Source: a virus. Taken from it: a stretch of DNA of 37,265 nt. The notes under the pieces are model-generated. The model did not search any database, was not told where the DNA came from, and saw only the letters and a list, made by a program, of their open reading frames with translations. The stretch spans positions 1-37,265 of IMG/VR virus record IMGVR_UViG_3300015372_000008; one strand, written 5' to 3'. Of this stretch, positions 30,648 to 37,265 are shown piece after piece. Each line of letters starts with the position of its first letter. The stretch's first letter is position 1. A program made the position numbers and the translations under genes.

Positions 30648-33233
30648 GTGGAGCCCTGGCTGTCCTACAGCGGCACGGAGATCGCGAACGGTGTCCGCAC
30701 CCTCTCCTATCTGCGGAGGGGTCTCGGTGGGACCTGCTGGTATGTCCCCGCGAGCGGCGCCGACTTCAACGACGTGTCGCAGCTCGCCTGCTTCTGCGAG
30801 GAGCTGAACGACGGGCCGTACGTGGATCCGGCGACCGACGCCGCTCCGTGGTTCGACGCGGTGAAGCCTGAGAGCGACAGCTTCCTCGGTCTCTACCCGC
30901 TGACGATCGATCTCGTGCCGTCCTTCGGGCGCTACCAATCGCCGTCGGGGATCGTCGGGACGAGCCTCGGCCGCCTCGTCCGGGGCGGCGCCACGATCCA
31001 GGTCCGGGGCTGGCTGATCAGCGCGACGCAGGCCGGGAACGAGTACGGAGAGCGGTGGCTCCTCGCCGCGCTCCAGGGTGCGTGCGCGAGCGACGGGTGC
31101 GACATCGGGACGCTGTGTGTCTTGCCGACCTGCCCCGAAGGCGCCGGCTACAGCGCCGCGAACTACCGGACGCTCTATCGGGCGGGCCTCGTGGATTACG
31201 TCCCGGCGAAGCCTCTCAGTCAAGGCTACGAGTGGTATGTCCGGGAGGTCTCGTTCCAGTTCCGCTCCGAGCTGCCCTGGATGTACGAAGACGCCGACTC
31301 GATCGTGGCGCCGGTGACAGCGCGCCGTGGACTCGTAGCGGGCCTAGCTTCAACGGGCGAGTGGCCCGGCGAGGCCGGGATCCGGGTGAAGGTCCGGGCG
31401 GGCGTGACGCCCGTGGGCCCGTTCAGGATCACCGGGGTGCCGGTCAAGGACTCGTCGCAGCTCCTATGTGCCGGAGCGGGCGGGCAGTCGGGGGCGACGG
31501 CCCTGTGGAATCTGGATCAGAACTGGAAGTCGGACGCGACGCAGGGCCGCGAGGGCGTGAGCTCTGCGGGGTTCAGCCGGGACCACGACGTCTTCGACCT
31601 GACGGGCCATGGTTGGTCCTTGTCGCAGGGGGCGTCCAGCGAGAGCGTGACGTTGGAGCGCTACCAGGGCGTGAAGTACGCGGCGGTCCGCGGCGCCGGT
31701 TGCGGCATCTCCTGCCCTGACTCGGTCGCGTTGTCGGGCGCCGGTGACCTGGACGTGACCGTCGCGTTCCACGTCGAGTCGTGGGCCTACGGCTCCTCGG
31801 GGTTCTACGACCTGGCGTCGAAGTGGGGCGCGGCGGGTCAGCGGTCGTGGCTCCTGCGTTGGAACCGGTCGACCCGGAACCTGGAGTTCCTCCATAGCAC
31901 CGACGGCACAGCGACCGTTTCCACCTCGACGTTCCCGTTCGACCCGCACGGTGCCAACGGCTCCACCAGCATCCCCGAATCGGCGGCGATCAGCGACCGG
32001 ACCATCTGGTACGTGCGGGTCAACCTGCAGCTCGACACGGGCGCCGCGCAGCATGTGAAACGCTGGTGGGTCTCGACGAATCCGCTCAACGCCATACAGG
32101 TGAAGGCCGAGTTCCTCGCCGGGGCGACGTCGGTGAAGGACTCGACGGCGGCGTGTTGGTTCGGTGGCAAGGAGGAGACCGGCGGGTACTTCCGGGGCGG
32201 GATCTACAAGGGCAGCATCGCCCTCGCCGGGTCCACCAAGGCCGACCCGAACATCCACACCGACGCAACCCCTACCGCCGCTACGTTCTCCGACGGCGTC
32301 AACACGTGGACGTTCGTCCGGGCGGCGAGCGGGCTGAAGACAGCGTGCGTCTACCGCTCCATGTTCATCACCAGCGACGACGGCACCCTCCACCGGCAGA
32401 TGGTCCTGCAGAAGGGCCCTGACCCGGTGAACCCGGACCTCGGCCAGTTCGCGGCGAACGAGAGCTTCACCTGCATCTGGTACGGCAAGTTCTGGGGCAC
32501 CACGACCGGACAGCTGCTCATGGCCCGCCGCGGCACCACTACGCCTGGTAGCGGCGGCAGCGGTGCCGGCTGGGAGATCCGCCGTGGCACGACACTCGCG
32601 AACCAGCCTGAGGTACTGATCAGCGACGGGTCGGTGTCGACCGGCGTCAACTCCAGTGGCGCGATCACGCCCGGGACGCCGGTCGGTGTCGCGCTGGTCC
32701 GTGACGTGTCCACCGACCGGCTGATCTGCGTCGTGAACGGCGCCGCGTCCTTCAACGCCACGGATGTCACGACCGGGGCGATCAGCGGCGCCGGGCGGCT
32801 CACGATCGGCGGTGCGGCGGATTCCCTAGGGAACGTAACGGTTGCCAGTGCGGCGGACAGCGAGTTCTACGCCGGGGCGATCATCCACGGGAAGGCCCTG
32901 AGCCCTGCGGAGATCGTGGAGCTGACCTCACAGTGGGCGACGGTCGACGCGAGCCTCCCATCTCCTATCTCCGCCTGCTTCGACGTCATCGCCAACCTGG
33001 ACGCCGGGGAGGAGCTCACCCTCGACGGCGCTACACAGGAGGTCGTGGTCCGCCGCTCCAGCGATGGTGTGGTGGTAGGAGGCCTGGCGAACCTGGAGAT
33101 CGATGGGCCGCTGACCTGGCCGGAGATGGGGCCCTGCTCAGATGTGTGCTGGTCGGTGGACTTCGGCCACGCCGACACCGATGTGGGCGCGGGGGTGCTG
33201 GTCAGCATCGACCAGTTCAACCGGGAGATGTAG
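30648..33233 (+). CDS. Distal tail (Dit-type) minor tail protein with LamG-like insertions
   Basis: 861 residues from GTG 30648. Residues 1-275 follow actinophage Dit-like proteins: GTCWYVPASGADFNDVSQLACFC, APWFDAVKPESDSFLGLYPLTIDLV, GGATIQVRGWLISATQAGNEYGERWLLAALQG and a Cys-containing LCVLPTCPEGAGY. The C-terminal 95 residues (NLDAGEELTLDGATQEVVVRR, WPEMGPCSDVCWSVDF) also match the usual Dit end. Between them, about residues 280-765, lie two concanavalin/LamG-like domains (DVTVAFHVESWAY, LLRWNRSTRNLEFLHS; then FTCIWYGKFWG, GWEIRRGT, FYAGAIIHGKALSPAEIVELTSQW). The insert probably binds a host glycan. Confidence 0.8.
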   Translation: MEPWLSYSGTEIANGVRTLSYLRRGLGGTCWYVPASGADFNDVSQLACFCEELNDGPYVDPATDAAPWFDAVKPESDSFLGLYPLTIDLVPSFGRYQSPSGIVGTSLGRLVRGGATIQVRGWLISATQAGNEYGERWLLAALQGACASDGCDIGTLCVLPTCPEGAGYSAANYRTLYRAGLVDYVPAKPLSQGYEWYVREVSFQFRSELPWMYEDADSIVAPVTARRGLVAGLASTGEWPGEAGIRVKVRAGVTPVGPFRITGVPVKDSSQLLCAGAGGQSGATALWNLDQNWKSDATQGREGVSSAGFSRDHDVFDLTGHGWSLSQGASSESVTLERYQGVKYAAVRGAGCGISCPDSVALSGAGDLDVTVAFHVESWAYGSSGFYDLASKWGAAGQRSWLLRWNRSTRNLEFLHSTDGTATVSTSTFPFDPHGANGSTSIPESAAISDRTIWYVRVNLQLDTGAAQHVKRWWVSTNPLNAIQVKAEFLAGATSVKDSTAACWFGGKEETGGYFRGGIYKGSIALAGSTKADPNIHTDATPTAATFSDGVNTWTFVRAASGLKTACVYRSMFITSDDGTLHRQMVLQKGPDPVNPDLGQFAANESFTCIWYGKFWGTTTGQLLMARRGTTTPGSGGSGAGWEIRRGTTLANQPEVLISDGSVSTGVNSSGAITPGTPVGVALVRDVSTDRLICVVNGAASFNATDVTTGAISGAGRLTIGGAADSLGNVTVASAADSEFYAGAIIHGKALSPAEIVELTSQWATVDASLPSPISACFDVIANLDAGEELTLDGATQEVVVRRSSDGVVVGGLANLEIDGPLTWPEMGPCSDVCWSVDFGHADTDVGAGVLVSIDQFNREM

Positions 33234-35225
33234 GTGACGGCGGTCGACCTGATCCCGAACGTGGAAGTCGCGTTCCCGGGTTACTGGTCTGTCGTGGGCG
33301 GTGCCACATCCATCGGGGTCCTCACCGACGGGAAGTCGGCGTCGTACATCCAGTTCAACGCGGGCGGGCAGCCACTCTCCGGGCCGGTGTACGAACTGAC
33401 GTCGGTGACGTTGGGCGCGTTCCAAGCTGTAGCTGGGCTACGGGTTCGGGCCTGGGTCCTCGGCCTGACCTACACCCCGGCGTTCGGCGCGCCGGCGGAG
33501 TTCCGTATCGACGCGGTTGCGGGCCCGAACTTCACGGCGAGGCTCATCTTCGAGGACACGGTTTGCAACAGTTCGGCGGCTGCCGCGACACCGAACGACT
33601 GCTACACCCAGGCGGACGTCCCGGGGATCCTTCGGTCGCGCTGGTGGTCGCACTCGGGGACCGGGTTGCAGTGGGCGCAGGCCGACCTGGATGGGCTTCG
33701 GCTCCAGATCCAGAACCTCCTCGGGGGTGGGACGGCCCTGTTCCAGGTTGCGGAGATGGCGGTCGAGGTCGATGTCCGCAACGCGCCGACGGTGACGGTG
33801 AACCCGGGTCTGGTCTCGTCGGTCGTGCCGTTGCTGACCTGGGTGTCGTCCGATGCTGATGGTGACGCTCAGGGCCTCTGGGAGGTAGCGGTTTTCACCG
33901 CGGCGCAGGCCGCGGTCGGCGGGTTCGATCCGGCGACGAGCCCCGCGACCTACAGGTTCTCGGGGACGGGCCCCACCCAGTCGGCCGTGCTCGGCGTGAA
34001 CCTCACGGTCGGTCAGACCTACGCCACCTATGTCCGGGTGGGGAAGGTCATCGGGCTGGACGACAACGGGTATCGGTTCGCGCCGCCGCACCTGTTCGAG
34101 TTGTGGGGCCCCTGGGCGTCGTCGTCGTTGACGGTGATCGACACCGACCCGATCGCCTACCGGCCCTCGGTGTCGGAGGCGGTCCTCGACTGCCACGACT
34201 GGCGGGTCCTCATCGCGCCTCGGGGCGGCAGCTCGATCCTGGTCGAGTTGCCCTGGCGCGAGATCTCCTGGTCCCGGCGACTGCAGGAGGTGAGCGAGGC
34301 GCAGATCACGTTTCCGTGGGCCGACTGCGGCCCGGCGGTCCTCCAGCAGGTAGCGGATGTACGCCGGTGGGTCCATGAGCTGCAGATCTGGCGCGACTCG
34401 ATCGGGGGGGACATGGTCGAGTGGGTGGGGCCCTACGCCGGCCGGAGCCGCCCGAACCGCGACGACGTGACGTTCCGGGCCCGGGACTGGTGGTCGCTGC
34501 TGGAGCGGCGCCGATTGCACTCCACGCTGACGGCCGTCGGCGTGGACCTTGCCACGGTCTACGCGGCCGTCGCGAACGACGCCTTGGCCGTCGACAACAG
34601 CGCAGGCGTGGAGCTGGCGATCCGGGCGACGACGATCATCGGGGACCGGTCCTTCTCGGAGGGTGAGAAGCTGCGCGCGGCGGATCTCCTACGCGAGCTA
34701 GGACGCAACGGTGTCGACTGGACGATGGTCGGCCGGACACTCCTCGCAGGCGGGATCGAGCTTCCCGTCGACGCGTTGACGCTGCTCATCGACGAGCATG
34801 TCCTACAGGGCAACGGAGACGAGACCGGCGAGAACGACACCAACGACGTGACCATCGTCGGGAAGCTTGTCGACGACGTGCAGACCTACGGCTACGCCAG
34901 CGTCATCGACGAGCGCGGGGTCCTGGAGACCGTCGTCGCGGCGAGCGACATCGAGGACACGCTCGCGGCGACTGCGTTCGCCAACGCGACGCTCGCCCTC
35001 GCGCAGACCGGCGCGGATACGTGGAAGTTCCAGCTCGATCCCCGAACGCAGGTAGGGCTGGCGTCGCTCGTTCCGGGCGCCCGGTGGCCGGTGAACCTAC
35101 CGTCCCTCGGGCTGATCACGACCCTGCGTCTCGCGCAGGTCGACGTGACGATCACGAAGGACGACGGCGGCGTCAGCGAAACGATCGAGTGCACCCTGCA
35201 GTCCTTGGGGCTGGAGGAAGCATGA
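33234..35225 (+). CDS. Baseplate-hub-like minor tail protein
   Basis: 663 residues from GTG 33234, with GGGAG 6 nt upstream and the previous TAG adjacent. Residues 1-170 form a carbohydrate-binding-like beta-sandwich (WSVVGGATSIGVLTDGKSASYIQF), about 180-290 a fibronectin-type region (PTVTVNPGLVSSVVPLLTW ... GQTYATYVRVGKVIG), and from about 315 the hub part seen in actinophage minor tail proteins: LVELPWREISWSRRLQEVSEAQITFPWADCG, VHELQIWRDSIGGDMVEWVGPYAG, FRARDWWSLLERRRLH. It is the Tal-like tail tip. It overlaps the collar-domain gene by 4 nt. Confidence 0.8.
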   Translation: MTAVDLIPNVEVAFPGYWSVVGGATSIGVLTDGKSASYIQFNAGGQPLSGPVYELTSVTLGAFQAVAGLRVRAWVLGLTYTPAFGAPAEFRIDAVAGPNFTARLIFEDTVCNSSAAAATPNDCYTQADVPGILRSRWWSHSGTGLQWAQADLDGLRLQIQNLLGGGTALFQVAEMAVEVDVRNAPTVTVNPGLVSSVVPLLTWVSSDADGDAQGLWEVAVFTAAQAAVGGFDPATSPATYRFSGTGPTQSAVLGVNLTVGQTYATYVRVGKVIGLDDNGYRFAPPHLFELWGPWASSSLTVIDTDPIAYRPSVSEAVLDCHDWRVLIAPRGGSSILVELPWREISWSRRLQEVSEAQITFPWADCGPAVLQQVADVRRWVHELQIWRDSIGGDMVEWVGPYAGRSRPNRDDVTFRARDWWSLLERRRLHSTLTAVGVDLATVYAAVANDALAVDNSAGVELAIRATTIIGDRSFSEGEKLRAADLLRELGRNGVDWTMVGRTLLAGGIELPVDALTLLIDEHVLQGNGDETGENDTNDVTIVGKLVDDVQTYGYASVIDERGVLETVVAASDIEDTLAATAFANATLALAQTGADTWKFQLDPRTQVGLASLVPGARWPVNLPSLGLITTLRLAQVDVTITKDDGGVSETIECTLQSLGLEEA

Positions 35226-35926
35226 GGCAGTTCCCGCAGCCCACTGAGCCGCCCCGGGCGATCGCCCTCGCGTTCGAGCAGATCCGCCGGCTCCGCTCCG
35301 AGCTCCTAGCGCTCGTAATGGATGATCGGACCCGGCTCGGGGCGGTCGTCCCGCCTGGGGGCATGCTCCCGTTCGGCGGGGCGGCTGCGCCTGCCGGGTG
35401 GTTGCTTTGCTCGGGTGCGGCCGTGTCCCGTGTCACGTACGCCGACCTGTTCGGCGCCATCGGTATCGCGTGGGGCGCGGGCGACGGGTCGACGACGTTC
35501 AACCTGCCTGACCTGCGTGGCCGTGCGCCATTCGGGCTGGACAACATGGGTGGTGTCGACGGCGGTCGGCTCTCGGTCGCGAACACGCTCGGGACCGGAG
35601 GCGGCGCCGAGAACGCGCTCCCCGCGCACGTCCACGATCTCGCGCACGGCCACGGCGGCGGCTCGACCGGCGGGTTCGGCGAGACCAGGAACGTCGAGGA
35701 CACTGGAGGGTTCATACCCGGCGTCCGCGACCCGATCGTCAGCGCCCATACAGGCGGTGGAGTCGGGTACTACGCCCGCGAGGTCACCCAGATCCTCAAG
35801 GTGAACATCGGAGCGGCGCCGCATTCGCACACGATCTCGAACGCCGCGGGGAACACGGGGAGCACCGGGTCGGGCGCGTCGACGATGCCCCCCTATGCGC
35901 TCGTGAACTGGATCATCAAGTCGTAG
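35222..35926 (+). CDS. Phage tail collar-domain protein
   Basis: 234 residues from ATG 35222 (ATGA overlap). Residues about 43-110 are a tail collar domain: PPGGMLPFGGAAAPAGWLLCSGAAVSRVTYADLFGAIGIAWGAGDGSTTFNLPDLRGRAPFGLDN. The rest is a His/Gly-rich tip (LPAHVHDLAHGHGGG, APHSHTISNAAGNTG) ending in MPPYALVNWIIKS, the usual end of this fold. His clusters in such tips often coordinate metal ions. It is the distal fibre or receptor-binding tip. Confidence 0.85.
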   Translation: MRQFPQPTEPPRAIALAFEQIRRLRSELLALVMDDRTRLGAVVPPGGMLPFGGAAAPAGWLLCSGAAVSRVTYADLFGAIGIAWGAGDGSTTFNLPDLRGRAPFGLDNMGGVDGGRLSVANTLGTGGGAENALPAHVHDLAHGHGGGSTGGFGETRNVEDTGGFIPGVRDPIVSAHTGGGVGYYAREVTQILKVNIGAAPHSHTISNAAGNTGSTGSGASTMPPYALVNWIIKS

Positions 35927-35941
35927 AACGGGAGGTCCCGG

Positions 35942-36832
35942 GTGCCAGTCCACCCGCAAGCTGTGTGGTGCCCGATCGACGGCGTTTCCGGTGAGAGCTA
36001 CGAGCCGGGCCGACCGTTCCGCGATGTCCTCCACACGACCGAGGTGAAGGGCATCTACCGGTACAGCCCCAGCTCCTACTTCGGGCACCGGCATGTCCCC
36101 CACGCGACGATCGACCCGGAGAAGATCGCTCAGCACCTCGACACGTCCTACAGCGCCTACGCCCTGGAGAACGACGCCGGTGGGGTCGAGACGAACCGGT
36201 GCGGCGCGCTCCAGGTCGAGATCATGTGGACTGCGTCGGACGGGCCGAACCTGCCGCCGGAGATCATCCGCAACGTGAAGCGGTGGCTCGACTGGACCCG
36301 GGCCGTGCACGGCACCCAGCCCGTCCCGATCGACCAGTTCCACTACTACCTGCCGGAGGACGGCTGGCGTCTCGGCTTCGAACCGTGGCGGATGACGCCC
36401 GACGTGTGGCTCAGCTTCAACGGTCTCTGCGGGCATCAGCACCTCCCGGAGAACGAGCACGGCGACCCGGGGAAGATCCCGCTGGCGCCCCTATGTCCGC
36501 TACCACCAGCGTTGGAGGACGACGAGATGGGACTCGTGGTGCCCGACTGGGCTCGGCCGATCGACGCGGCCGGCTCGACCTACCCGGCCTATGGATGGCA
36601 GAAGCCTTACTTCCGGCTCTGGTATGGCATCAACCTCGACGGCGACTACGGGCAGCGGCCGAACCCGTTTGGCCTCCCGTGCGAGGAGATCGACTGCACC
36701 GGCTGGCTGGACGGCCACGGCGCCGCGCTCGGCCCGACGATGGCGGACAACGGCCGCAAGGTGACGATGCTGCGCGACGACGGCGCCCCGTTGACGTTCC
36801 TCACGGGCCACTCGAACGATGAGGGCCGCTAG
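35942..36832 (+). CDS. Endolysin, amidase_2-type N-acetylmuramoyl-L-alanine amidase
   Basis: 296 residues from GTG 35942 with GGGAGG upstream. The catalytic domain (1-185) has the family order: DVLHTTEVKG (H31), YFGHRHVPHATID, QHLDTSYSAYALENDAGGVETNRCGALQVEIM, and CGHQHLPENEHGDPGKI (H165, H167, later Asp). The His residues are the expected zinc ligands. A Pro/Glu-rich linker (about 180-195) joins a C-terminal domain of about 95 residues (WARPIDAAGSTYPAYGWQKPYFRLWYGINLDGDYG) with no recognised cell-wall-binding motif, perhaps a new binding module. It cuts the bond between muramic acid and the stem peptide and releases progeny. It is the last late gene. Confidence 0.85.
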   Translation: MPVHPQAVWCPIDGVSGESYEPGRPFRDVLHTTEVKGIYRYSPSSYFGHRHVPHATIDPEKIAQHLDTSYSAYALENDAGGVETNRCGALQVEIMWTASDGPNLPPEIIRNVKRWLDWTRAVHGTQPVPIDQFHYYLPEDGWRLGFEPWRMTPDVWLSFNGLCGHQHLPENEHGDPGKIPLAPLCPLPPALEDDEMGLVVPDWARPIDAAGSTYPAYGWQKPYFRLWYGINLDGDYGQRPNPFGLPCEEIDCTGWLDGHGAALGPTMADNGRKVTMLRDDGAPLTFLTGHSNDEGR

Positions 36833-36863
36833 GACCCCGTCAGGAACCGTCCTCGCCGGGCCC

Positions 36864-36877
36864 TAGCGCGCTATCGT
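36864..36877 (+). promoter_or_regulatory. Palindrome TAGCGCGCTA overlapping -10-like TATCGT
   Basis: The 10-bp palindrome (36864-36873) merges with TATCGT (36872-36877). A related motif, GCGCGCGATAGCCTTTTGCC, lies at 37019-37038, so the gap may hold two similar promoters, one on each side of the terminator. No -35 box is evident. Confidence 0.35.
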
Positions 36878-36925
36878 TTCTCTTGCCCCCGTGGTCCTCG
36901 GGTCCGGTGGCTCCTTTCGAGTAGG

Positions 36926-36951
36926 CGGCCCACCTGGAAACAGGTGGGCCG
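36926..36951 (+). terminator. Rho-independent terminator of the late operon
   Basis: CGGCCCACCTG (36926-36936) pairs perfectly with CAGGTGGGCCG (36941-36951) around a GAAA tetraloop, followed by TTTGCTGT. It is the best terminator in the window, 93 nt after the endolysin stop. Confidence 0.85.
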
Positions 36952-36969
36952 TTTGCTGTCGGTAGGCCT

Positions 36970-37000
36970 GCACACTGGAAACGCGTTTCTCGGTGTGCGG
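36970..37000 (+). repeat. Dispersed operator-like repeat, copy C (intergenic)
   Basis: 31 bp including the perfect palindrome GAAACGCGTTTC (36978-36989), flanked by CACACTG and CGGTGTG that extend the pairing with one unpaired T and one G-T pair. It lies between the terminator and the next gene, close to a possible -10 (37028-37033). It is the only intergenic copy, so it is the best candidate for the regulatory site proper. Confidence 0.8.
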
Positions 37001-37027
37001 CACCGGCCGAGACTCACGGGCGCGCGA

Positions 37028-37033
37028 TAGCCT
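37028..37033 (+). promoter_or_regulatory. Candidate -10 (TAGCCT) of the next transcription unit
   Basis: TANNNT hexamer 28 nt downstream of the operator-like repeat and 30 nt before ATG 37064, whose ribosome site is AAAGGAG (37050-37056). A repressor on copy C would overlap or abut the -35 region. Confidence 0.35.
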
Positions 37034-37063
37034 TTTGCCGCTCTCGTCGAAAGGAGCCAACCG

Positions 37064-37265
37064 ATGACAACCGAGAGCCAGGATCAGGAACGTCGTCTCG
37101 CCGAGGAGTTCGAGGAGACCGACGCGTTCGAGTTGCCGCCCGATGAGGAGTGGGACTCCTACAACCTCACGGATGTCAGCCAGGGGAACCGGGCGGTGCG
37201 TCTGCTCCGCCGGATGCTGAGGAACCGGCGGGAGGTCACGGACCTCGCCGCTGTGGAGTACGCCC
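37064..37265 (+). CDS. Start of an acidic protein, 3' end outside window
   Basis: Starts at ATG 37064 after AAAGGAG at 7-nt spacing and stays open to the window end (67 residues). The N terminus is highly acidic (ERRLAEEFEETDAFELPPDEEWD), followed by a basic helix (RAVRLLRRMLRNRREV). No domain can be named from this piece. It begins a separate transcription unit after the late terminator and is preceded by the operator-like repeat, so it may belong to the regulatory or early region. Confidence 0.65.
   Translation, partial: MTTESQDQERRLAEEFEETDAFELPPDEEWDSYNLTDVSQGNRAVRLLRRMLRNRREVTDLAAVEYA

Noticed and set aside
36970-37000. parS (ParB-binding) site
   Set aside because: The palindrome GAAACGCGTTTC differs from the parS core (TTTCACGTGAAA) in arm orientation and centre, and no ParA/ParB gene is seen.

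Overview
The window is a GC-rich (roughly two thirds G+C by eye) stretch of a tailed-phage genome of the siphovirus type, either a free phage or a prophage segment. The likely host is an actinobacterium. Reasons are an Rpf-like peptidoglycan hydrolase, structural families typical of actinobacteriophages (capsid protease, structural proteins with Cys-rich ends, head-tail adaptor, tail terminator), frequent GTG starts, and start codons placed 6-8 nt after TANNNT hexamers as in leaderless actinobacterial mRNAs. Nearly all genes lie on the + strand and many overlap by 1-4 nt. No integrase, replication gene or terminase is visible, so the window cannot say whether the phage is temperate.

Layout. 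1-5.0 kb: the 3' end of a RusA-type resolvase, then about a dozen small genes (zinc-ribbon-like proteins, an Rpf-like lysin that probably starts at CTG, a holin-like two-helix protein, a DUF1360-like membrane protein, a helix-turn-helix protein). 5.0-10.1 kb: virion-surface genes, including a 1199-residue protein in which a GH5-type glycanase domain sits inside a long array of about 21-residue arginine-rich repeats. 10.1-19.3 kb: portal-MuF fusion, capsid maturation protease, Cys-rich structural protein, small membrane protein, major capsid protein with built-in scaffold-like region, a second head protein, major tail protein and head-tail adaptor. 19.3-24.8 kb: a glycan-modifying cassette inserted among the connector genes (GT4 glycosyltransferase, three methyltransferases, PIG-L/LmbE deacetylase, TagB-like transferase, two small proteins). 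24.8-35.9 kb: HK97 gp10-like protein, tail terminator, tail assembly chaperones joined by a -1 frameshift at CCCTTTA, tape measure, a distal tail protein carrying LamG-like insertions, a baseplate-like minor tail protein and a collar-domain fibre tip. 35.9-36.8 kb: an amidase-type endolysin. 36.8-37.3 kb: a Rho-independent terminator, an operator-like repeat and the start of another transcription unit.

The genes work together as a late virion programme: head and connector assembly, tail assembly, host-surface recognition and degradation, probable glycan decoration of virion or host, and lysis. The main DNA-level observations are a 27-31 bp near-palindromic repeat with core GAAACGCGTTTC at three widely spaced places (about 4.67, 13.73 and 36.98 kb), and a set of Shine-Dalgarno-less genes each preceded by a -10-like hexamer at a fixed distance.
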